The position numbers and the translations under genes were made by a program. The notes beneath the pieces were generated by a model. The model was not told the origin of the DNA and made no database searches. It saw only the letters and a program-made list of their open reading frames with translations. DNA of 64,000 bases from Okapia johnstoni. Taxonomy: Eukaryota > Chordata > Mammalia > Artiodactyla > Giraffidae. Position 1 is the first letter of the stretch; the number at the start of each line of letters is the position of its first letter. The DNA lies in the NCBI GenBank assembly GCA_024291935.2, contig CM044310.1, positions 114,710,213 through 114,774,212 of the forward strand, given 5' to 3'. Shown here piece by piece: positions 43,661 through 53,800 of the stretch.

Positions 43661-44150
43661 ACAGGGAACTCTTGAGTCCTGGAGGTGAAGGGGACCGTGA
43701 CTCCAGTGTCCTGGGGGCTAGCGCATCGGAACGCCTGTCTCCCGGGGCTGAGGGTAGGGGCGCACGGAGGTTGGGTCCTGGAGAAACAGGGGGCTGTGGG
43801 ATGTGAACGCCAAGGTCTAGGGCATCGGGGGACCTGGCTGGGGAGGCTTGGGGGCTGCGTGGATGTGGGGAGCGGGGCTGGACCCTGAATGCCTAGCCCT
43901 GGAGGAATGAAGACCTAATTGAACATGTTTCCGGTTCTGGGGAATCTGAATACCAGGACACCTGGGCTCAGAATTCTGGATCCATCCTGAGGGCTACCTC
44001 GGGCTGAGGAGCTGGCTGCTGCATCGGGGGTCTTCAGGGAGGAAGTTGTGGTTCCGGAGATTTGGCGGCCCAGACACGTGGCATCACCCCCAGGGGATGA
44101 GGGGTGGTCCCTGGGGAGAGCTTCGGGTGGGGTCCCTAGTTCCTGTTCCC
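43661..44150. other. Unique DNA between the two NPAS1 CpG-rich blocks
   Basis: G-rich, no repeat recognised, no coding exon. Probably 5' flank or a 5' UTR intron of NPAS1. Confidence 0.5.
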
Positions 44151-44289
44151 CCCGCCCCTATCTCTTTAACCGAGCCCGGGAAATAGGCGCACCGCAGATG
44201 CGAAAAACAGACTCCTGGGATGGGGTTGTGGTAGGAGCAGGTCCCCGGGTTAGAGGGCTCTGGGGGCTGGAGCCGGTCTTGCCTGGGCC

Positions 44290-44500
44290 CCGGCGAGGCG
44301 CCCGCCCCCCGCCCGGCTTGGGCATGCTTGGCACGCAGCGCGCGGGCCGGTCGGATCCGTATGCGCGCCGCGTGCGCCTATTGGTATGCGGGAGCCGGCC
44401 TGGCGCGGGCGTGAGGCGGGCGCGCTGGCGGGCGGCGCGGGGGAGGCGGCGGCGGGGCACGTCCTCACCCTGAGTGAGCTTCGCCCGGAGCCTGGCACGG
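44290..44500 (+). promoter_or_regulatory. NPAS1: Candidate proximal NPAS1 promoter
   Basis: The block is CpG-dense. It has a CCAAT box in reverse (ATTGG at 44380-44384), TGCGCGCCGCGTGCGCC-like GC/NRF1-type sequence just before it, and GC boxes after it. A donor-like G|GTGAGA at 44499/44500 and an acceptor at 44668-44669 would join a short noncoding exon to the ATG exon. Confidence 0.5.
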
Positions 44501-44669
44501 TGAGAGCTACAGGCTGTGTAGCCTGGCCTCCGGGGAGGGGAAACTGAGGCTGCCTCCCGCGGCAGCTCCTCGCCGGGACCCTGCGCCGCGCGGACCTTGG
44601 TTTGCCTACCAGGTGTCCCACACGCCCCCTCGGGCGCTGAGCGCTGCCTCCCGCTCCTTCCCGCTGCAG

Positions 44670-44731
44670 GAGACGCGGCTCTCGAGCCCCGCAGGCCGCT
44701 CTGAACCCGCCTGAGCGGGTCCCCGCGGGAG
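44670..44731 (+). other. NPAS1: NPAS1 5' UTR part of the ATG exon
   Basis: A pyrimidine-rich acceptor TTCCCGCTGCAG ends at 44669. The in-frame TGA at 44702-44704 rules out an upstream start in this frame. Confidence 0.55.
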
Positions 44732-44832
44732 ATGGCGGCCCCCTACCCCAGCGGTGGCGGGGGAGGTCGCGGCGGCAGCGTCCCTTGGGACTTTCTGCCG
44801 GGGTTCGTGGTCAAGGCCCCGCCTGGACCCTG
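44732..44832 (+). CDS. NPAS1: NPAS1 coding exon 1 (start codon)
   Basis: It encodes [20 protein letters not shown] and the following [13 protein letters not shown]. It ends with two bases of a Cys codon before donor GTGAGC. Confidence 0.95.
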
Positions 44833-47800
44833 GTGAGCAAAGCCCCGCCCCTTGGGCCGTGGCCCCGCCCCAAGGCGGGATCCGACGAGGATTCACACTC
44901 ACCTTCCGCCCCGCCCCTTCGGGCTAGACTTTCTCACCCGGAGTTGCTCTACCGAGGTTCTGCAACTCACCGCACACCGGGCGTTCGGTTCCTACCCCCC
45001 TTTTTTGGGACTCCTACCCAACCTTCTTACCGCTCCCCTCTCCTTCCTCCTAACCCCCAGCATTTACACCCCCAAGTCCTGCCCCACGGCTGGGCGGAGA
45101 AGTCACTCTCAGGCTCTGTCCCGACCTCCAGAGTGTTGAGCCCACTTCCAACGTCCTGTCCCCCGGTTCCCGAGGCCCCAGGAGGCGGGGCTCGCCCCCC
45201 GCCCCCGATTCCGGAGTCCTCGGGCCGCGCTGACGCTCCCTCCGCGCCGCCCGCCCAGCCTGCAGGCGCAGCGCAAGGAGAAGTCCCGTAACGCTGCGCG
45301 CTCGCGGCGCGGAAAGGAGAACCTCGAGTTCTTCGAGCTGGCCAAGCTACTCCCTCTGCCCGGAGCCATCTCCAGCCAGCTGGACAAGGCGTCCATCGTG
45401 CGCCTCAGCGTCACCTACCTCCGCCTGCGCCGCTTTGCCGCGCTCGGGGCGCCGCCCTGGGGGCTGCGGTCTTCGGGCCCGCCAGCGGGCCTAGGTGAGT
45501 GCGCATGCGCGGGGGCGGGGTCCTGGCGCGCTCCCCCCAGGGCAGGGGGCCCCGGGTCTGAGCTGCGCCCTGGCTGTGGCCAGGCTCCTACACCCGAAGG
45601 TTAGGGAGTACAAAATTTGGAGTCAGAACTTTTGTATGTTCCTATCAGATGGTTTCTGCTGTCCAAGCCTCAGTTTATTCATCTGTAAAATGGGCTCACC
45701 AGGTAGGGATGGTTTCATGAATTCTGGCCTGGCCGTACCAGGGATCATGCCACTAGTAAGGGCTATTATTTTTGTTAGAGGAAATGACTCATGATTCTCA
45801 CAAAGGAGACCCGCAGCTCCATGAGCAGGACAGAGAGGACCCAGCCCGTGCCTCCCATCCGTTAATGAGCAAGAAACACCCCGCACTCAGACCGGAGGGA
45901 CGCCAGAGGGAACACAAGGACTCTGGCGTCTGAATTCCCAGTCTGGGATGCGGGAGGGGGACGGGATAACATGGCAGGTAAGATGGCGAGCTTCAGTAAG
46001 ACAGAGGTCTCTGTCCCCGCTTGGCCATTGCCCAGCATTGTGACCCCCGGGCAGTTTGCCTCACCTCTCTGTGCCTCATTTGTGAAATGGAAATCATGAT
46101 GAAGCCCCTCCACTCCCCAGGGCTGAGAAGAGAAAAAGGTCTGCCAGGTAATAGAGACCCTAAACACACCGGTTCCGAGTAAACAGCCAATGTGTGGCAA
46201 TTGCTGTTACCATTGGTTGCTTTTTGGTCGCTCAGTCGCGTCTGACTCTTTGCGACCCCGTGGACTGTAGCCCACCAGGCTCTCTCTGTCCATAGAATTC
46301 TCCAGGCAAGAATACTGGAGTGGGTTGCCATTTCCTTCTCCAGGGGATATTTCGGACCCAGAGATCAAACCGCGTCTCCTGCATTGGCAGGGGGATTTTT
46401 TTTTTTTTTTTTTTAACCGCTGAGCCACCAGGGAAGCCTTTATCAATGGGTACTTGCAGTTTTATTGAGCATGTGCTGTGTGCCTGCTACTGTTCTGAGA
46501 CCTCTGCACCCAGCCGAAAACAAACTGGAGAAAAGTCCCTGCTTTGGACAGGCTGACATCCTACTCACCAAGACATGATAACGAAATGCAACCGATAATA
46601 TGCTAAAATATAGAACATGTAAAACACAGATATATGTAGATAGATATCTACTTTCATTATTATTCAGACTTCATTACACAGAAGTGTTACGTTATTGTTA
46701 TCACTTCTGTTTTATGTTTTATTGCTTTACTCTTGTTACTAGAAGTGTGCGAATCGTGTTCTTCAGAGTTCTCAGGTGACAGGGACAGGGCACCCTAGCA
46801 ACTGCGCCCCCCCCACCCTAAGATGGATTGTCCTTAGGGTGGGGTTGGAGGGGCTCCAATTCCCCTCCTGCCCTGGTCTCGGGGGGAGGGGGGAGAGAAA
46901 ATAGCATTGATTAAGTTCGCAATAAATCACCATTTAAATTTAAATAATCCGGCTTCCCAGGCGGTAATTAGGCGAATTGACTGGCGCGGAGAGAATGCGG
47001 CATTAGCGCCGCTGATTACTGTCATTACCGCGAACAACATGTGCGCCGGCGGGGGATAAACATCTTGTCTATTGTCCCCAAGCCCCGAGGAGAGAAGGTG
47101 GGGGGGGGACGCTGAGAGCCCCGCCGGCGTCCAGACTCCCCCCTCCGCGCTTGCCTGGATGGGTCATGCGAGGGGGCAGACCACCGACCTCAGCAACCCC
47201 CTTGCCTGTAGGTGGGAAGGCGGGGCAGGACAGTGTGCTGGGGAGGAACTGCGTGGACTCCCCCCAAAATTAAGAAATGGGGGCATCTGTTCTCCCGGGG
47301 TCTTCAGCAAGAGGCCAAGAACCTGCTTCAACAGTTCAGATGGGGAAACTGAGGCCAGTGACTTAGTTGCCATCAGAGAAAAGCACATTGTAGGGTCTCT
47401 TAAGGAGGGGGGACTCCCACATTCTCCTCAAAAATACTAGTAATAATATACGCTGCAGACACTGGGTTGAGCACTGGATCCAAATTCACTTGCTTAATCC
47501 TCTTAGAAATCTTCGGAGGGAGGCAGTGTTTTGATCCCTATTTTATAGAACTGGAAAACTGAGACCCAGAGAGGTGATGCTCTTTGCCCAAGCTCACACA
47601 GCCAACAAGGGACCCAGCTGAGATTCAAACAAACTCAAGTGGTCTGGCTCTGACGCCCACCTTCTCTATCACCATACCTGGCATATGTGTGGGCTCCAGG
47701 GATGGGTTCTGGGTTGCTGGGCTTGGCCTCTCTCTGGGCTTCATGCTACCATCTGTAAAACGGGATCACGAATGTTGAAGTCTAGCCCAGGGGCTCTGAG

Positions 47801-50800
47801 TCTGAAGAGGAGACAGCTTTGATCTCCTATCATTCATTCATTGTCATTGATTCAACTGTGCCAGGCAGTGTTCTAGGGATTAGGGACATTGCAGGGAACA
47901 GGACAAAGTTCCTGCCCTGGGAGGTGGGCTACAAACCTGGTCCCCTGCCCTCTACCTCCCTAATGTCACCTTTCTACCTCTCTAACGACGTCAAGCCCTT
48001 GCCCCACATTGGCCACCTTGCTGTTCAGAGAAGCCTGTCCCCACCCCCAGGGCCTTTGCACCTGCTATGCTTCCACCAGGAACCCACATTCCCTTAGAAC
48101 GTGGGCTTTTAAGTCAGACTTTCCCCAACCACACTATTAAAAATCAAAGGGACTTCCTTAATGGTTCAGTGGCTAAGAGTCTGCGCTCCCATTGCAGGGG
48201 GCCTGGGTTCAATCCCTGGTCAGGGAACTAGATCCCACATGCTGCAACAAAAAGTTCACACGCCACAACTAAGACCTGGTGAAGCCAAATAAACAAAAAA
48301 TAACAACCCCCTGCTCCTGGCATGTCCTGTCTCCCTTTCCTGCCTTATTTCTTTCCATAGTACTTATTGCCATCTGATATTATATATCTCTTATTTCTGT
48401 TTATTTAATTTTAAAAAATATTTATTAATTTATTTGGCGGTGCCAGGTTTTAATTGCAGCATGCAGGGTCTTTTTTTTTTTTTTTTTTTCCTTTCCTTAG
48501 TTGCAGCATGTGGAATCTAGTTCCCTGACCAGGAATCCAACCCAGGCCCCCTGCATTGGGAGCTTGGAGTCTTAGTTAGTGGACCACCAGGGGAAGTCCT
48601 TTCTCTTGGTTATTGTGTTTCTCCCCTACAGCACCTTGTTTGCTGAGCCTAGAATAGTGCCTGCAGACAGTGAGGGATCACTAAATATTTGCTGGGCAAC
48701 TATGAAACTGGTGGGGGGGCTTCCCAGGTGATGCAGTGGTGAAAAATCTGCCTGCCAATACAGGAAACACAAGAGACGATGTGGGTTCAATCCCTGGTTG
48801 GGAAGATCCCCTGAAGGAGGAAATGGCAACCCACTCCAGTATTCTTGCCTGGAGAATCCCCATGGACAGAGGAGACAGGTGGGCTACAGTCTATGGTGTC
48901 GCAAAGAGTCAGATACGACTGAGTGACAGACCACTGTTAGAACTAGATGGGGGGGGGACATCTCAATTCACATGTCAGGTGTGACCTCTCTGATGAAGTG
49001 ACCTTTGAGCTGAGACTGGGAGGAAGTGAGGGAGCAAGCTCTCAGGAAAGCCGGAAGGAGAGTGTTCCAGGCAGAGGGAACAGCAAGTGCAAAGGCCCTG
49101 AGGCAGGCGGCAAGCAGTTTGCTGGTTGCAGGCCACAGCAGTGAGGTCAGGGGCTCCGGAGAGGAAGAGAGGAGTAAGTGGCGGGGGAGTGGTCAGCAGG
49201 TCAGGGGCCAGGTCCTGCAGGGCCTCTCAGGCCATGGCGAGGACTTTGGCTGCTACCCCAAGTGAGATGGAAGCCACAGAAGTGATGGAAATGAAGGAAG
49301 AAGCAGGGAGCCCAGTGCGGAGGCAAGTGCAGTGATCCAGGCTGGACGTGAGGCAGCTAGGCCAGGGTGGGGGCGGTGGGATGAGAGGTGGTGGGATCCA
49401 GAAGATGCAGTGACGGTCTAGCCTCGGGACTTACAGAACAGGGGTGTGAGTGTGAGGAAAGAGAGAGTCAAGGTGAACAGTAAGGTGCCCCCCAGAAGAT
49501 GCCTGCAGTAGAGTTTATCCGTAGAAGTGCCTAGAAGAATAACACAGACTCACTTACTCTATGGGCTTCCCTGGTGGCTCAGTGGTAAAGAATCCACCTG
49601 CCAATGCAGGAGACACAGGAGACACGGATTCGATCCCTGGATTGGGAAGACCCCTTGAAGAAGCAAATGGCAACACACTCCAGTATTCTTTCTGGGAAAA
49701 TCCCACGGACAGAGGAGCCTGGCGGACTACAATCCATGAGGTCAAGAAGAGTGGGATGCGACTGAGCAGCAGCAGCAGCACCTGGCTGTGCCATGTGCAT
49801 GCATGAGCCCACCCAGCTCCAGCCCTAGACCCATTTCACAGATGCAGCTGAGGAAAGTACAGGCAGGAATGCACCTGCTCCAGTCCCTCAGGCTTGCTTC
49901 CAGGGAGCAAGGCACTCTGATGAAGGCAGGGGGTCTCCCTCTCCCAGACTTCCACAAGTTCCTGAAGTCGCAGCCCTTCATCGCCACTAGTCTGGGACAG
50001 CAAAGCCCTCAGGGCAGTTGAGGATGGGCAGTGGGGGCAGGACCCCTGGGTGAGGCCTTAGCTTCTCCCCTCGGCCCCTCAGCACCCCGTCTGGTTTGGA
50101 GGGAAGATGACAACTGGGGCAGGGGAGGCTGACTTGATAGGAAACTTAGCAAATGTTTGTTGAAAGAGTGAATGATAGCTGGGGTTTGGGCGTGAACAAG
50201 GAGCAGATCTGGGAGGGACAGGAGTTGAGGTATTCGTGAGAGGGGAAGGAGGAAGCGGGGAGTCGGTGGACTTGGGGCGGGGTGGGGCTAGGAGCCATAA
50301 GACCCCTCAAAGACCCCTCAGTCAGGGATGGGGAGAGACCTAGGGGACAGGATAGGGGACGAGCGAGTGGCTGAGCCCTCCCTCCTACACGCACCCCCAT
50401 CCCGACGTGCCCATTAACGCTGTTAATTGCAGCCGTTCAGTCTGACCTGGGCTGATCCTGTGAGAGGGAAAATGAAGGAATTAGCAAAAATGACAGGGGA
50501 AAATTGCGACAATTAGCAGCCGGCATTGTTCCCGCCTGTCACCCGGCTGGTTCCTGCTGCATCTCGGGGGAGGGGTCCCCATCACCACCACCCCCCCTCA
50601 GTTATTGTCCCTGGAACTCCAGGCGGGGTTGGAAAAAGGGTGTGAACAGCCGTGAGGATGTGTGTGTGTGTGTGGGGGGGCGCTCCTGGAGGGCGGAGGC
50701 GTGGCCAAGCTGAGGTGGAGCTTGGTGGCTGTGTTCTGATTGGGGGGGAACGGGCAGCGTTCCGCTGCCTGGTGTTTTGATGGTCTGGAAATCACAATAG

Positions 50801-53800
50801 TAATCAGGCTGTTAATACTGATCCCAGGTTCTGTTTTGGGAGCACCTGCTGCGTGCCTGCCCCTGGTAGGCCCTCTGTTCCCTAAGCAGAATGAATGCTC
50901 AACATCCCCTAACAGATCAGCCAGTCCTCTTAGCAAACCCATTTGACAGAGGAAGAAACTGAGGCACAGAGAAGTGAAGGCACTGGTCCCAGGGCACACA
51001 GCCAGGGAGGGGCAGTGACTGACACCAGACCTGGATCCTCAGGCCGGCAGGAGCCGAGTGCTTGGGGACCCTCGAGGTCACTGACTCCCCAGTCTGGGCA
51101 CAGACCCCTTGGGGAGTTGTTCTCTGCAAGGTCAGGGAGGGAGCCCAGGGCTGCTGCCAATGCCCAACCTGGTTGTCCGGAGCCCTCTGCTCTTGACTGT
51201 TGGGGGGATGGACAGCCTGTGTCTCTGTCTCCATCTCCTTCACTATCTGTATCTTCCTGCCACTTTCCCTGTATCTCTTTTTGCATTTCTTTCCCTCTGT
51301 CCCTCCATCTCTTTATTTTTGTTTTTTAAAATGTTCTGTGCTGGTGGTGGCCTGTGGGATCCTAGCTCCCCAATCAGGGATCGAACCCGTGCTGCCTGCA
51401 TTGGATGTGGGAAGTCTTATCCGCCGGACCTTGGGGGAAGTCCCCGTCCTTCCATCTCATCACGTCTCTCTCTCTTTGCCTATCTCTATCTCAATTTCTG
51501 TCTCTATGTATCGCTCTCTTTTTAAAAATATTAAAGGGGTAAAATGTATGTAACATGACATTCACCGTTTTACAGTGTGCAGTTCAGTGGCATATTTCCA
51601 GTGCTGGACAACCAGCACGTCTATCTGGTTCATGTTCATCGCCCTCCAAAAGCCTTGTGCGGTTCGAAGTCTCTCCCAGCTTCTCCTGGCCCTCCGTCCA
51701 GCCCCTGGCGATCACTAATCTGCTTCCTGTCCCTGGATTTGCCTGTTCTGGATATGTCATATAAATGGAATCCTACACTATGTAGCCTCCTGTGTTTGGT
51801 TGCTTTCCCTTAGCATAATGGTTCTCAAAGTTCTTTTATGTTACAGCGTGGATCGGGACTCCACTGTTTTTATGGCCGAATGACATTCCACTGTATGAAT
51901 TTAGCACATTTTACTTATTCATTCAGCAGTTAATAGATATTTGCGTTGCTTCCACCTTTTGGCTATTAGGAATAATGCTGCTATGAATGTTCACATCCAA
52001 GTATTTGTTAGAGCACCTGTTTTCCGTTCTTTGAGGTATATAGGTAGGAGTGGAATTGCTGGGTTATATGGTCATTCTTTGGGGAAGGAAAGGGCAACCT
52101 ACTCCAATATTCTTGCCCGGGAAATCCCATGGACAGAGGAGCCTGATGGGCTCCAGTCCATGGGGTCGCAAAAGAGTCGGACACGACCGAGCAACTAAGC
52201 AACAAATAGTAATTCTTTATTTAACTTATTGAGGAATCGCCAAACTAGTTTTCCAGACTGGCTGTATCATTTCCCATTCCCACCAGCAACACACAGGGCT
52301 TCCGATTTCTCCACATCCTCGCCAACACTTATTTTCTTTTTCTGTTTTTAAATTCTAGCCATCCTAGTGGGTGTGAAATGATCTCTCATTGTGGTTTTCA
52401 TTTGCATTTTGCTAATGACTAATGATGTTGAACATCTTTTCATGTGCTTATCGGCCGTTTGTGTATCTTCTTTGGATGACTGTCTATTTAAATCCTTTGC
52501 CCGATTTTGATGTTTTTTTGGCTGTGCTGTGCAGCTTACAGGATCTTAGTTCCCTGACCAGGCATCAAACCCTAACCCTCAGCAGTGAGAGCGCTGAGTC
52601 CAAACCACTGGACTACCAGGAAATTCCTCTTTGGCCCATTTTTTTTTAATTAATTTATTTTTTATTGAAGGATAATTGCTTTACAGAATTTTGTTGTTTT
52701 CCATCAAACCTCAACATGAATCAGCCATAGGTATACATATATCCCCTCCCTTTTGAACCTCCCTCCCATTTCCCTCCCCATCTCACCCCTCTAGGTGGAT
52801 ACAGAGCCCCTGTTTAGTTTCCTGATTTGGCCCATTTTTTAACTGGACTCCTCATCCTTTTGTTGTTGAGTTGTAATGTCCTTATCTCTTTCTCTATTCC
52901 TTTGTATCTCTGTCCATCTATTTGTATCTTTGTCTCTCAATGTCTCTCTATGTCCCTATCTCTCTGTCTCTTTCTTTTTTTCTGGCTTCTTTCTGCTGCA
53001 TTCTCATCCTTCAGGTCTGAGCTCAAAGGCCCCTCATTCAACAGGCCCTACCCCATTTTTCTTTATTTCATGCCACCTATTCGATTCTCCCTAGCACTGG
53101 CCTCAAATGATAGTTCTGTATTTGTTAGTTTCTTGCTAATTTATATCTGCCCTGACTTGGGTACCCTGTGAGGGCAGGGGTGGGTGTCCTGGTCACCACC
53201 CACTCTGTCTCTAGCACTGCCCAGTGAAGGCCAGATGCTCAGGGCATTTGCTGGAGGACTGAATGGATGAATGAATGAATGAATACCTTTCTGTATCTCC
53301 TGCTGTCTCTGTCTCCGTGAGTCTCAGTCTGCCCCTCCTCACACCCTGGGTCTCTCCCTGACAAGGCCCAGGGCCCCCCAGTGCCTCAAGACTGGAGACA
53401 AGAAAGGGAGATATGTAGCCTGCTTCCCTGGGGGTCTTCCCAGAGGTCAGGGGTCACACCAGCAGGCTCTGGCCTTACCTCTCACTCTGCCCCCAGCCCC
53501 AGGCCGCAGGGGTCCCGTGGCGCTGGTCTCCGAAGTCTTTGAGCAGCACCTGGGCGGACACATCCTGCAGGTGAGGCCCCTTCCCCGCCTGCTGCTCCTT
53601 GCTGCCACCTGGTGGCTGACTTGAGAGAAAGGCACTCTTCTCTCCAGCCTCAGCCTGGGGGGAGCCCCCAGAACTGGGAGGCAGGCTGCTGGGGCTCCCC
53701 TTTCTTCCTCCTCCTCCCCAGGGCCACTGAAGCTCTTTACCCCAGATTAACCCATGGCAAGCAGAGATCCAGATTTCAGAACCTCTTATAGATGCCGTGT

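Larger units (their letters stand above)
45495..53496 (+). other. NPAS1: NPAS1 intron 2
   Basis: The largest intron of the gene, 8 kb. It contains SINEs, MIR, old L2 and L1 copies, and two repeat-free blocks with homeodomain-type sites (46895-47065 and 50405-50560). No exon is expected inside, because exons 2 and 3 join in phase. Confidence 0.85.
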
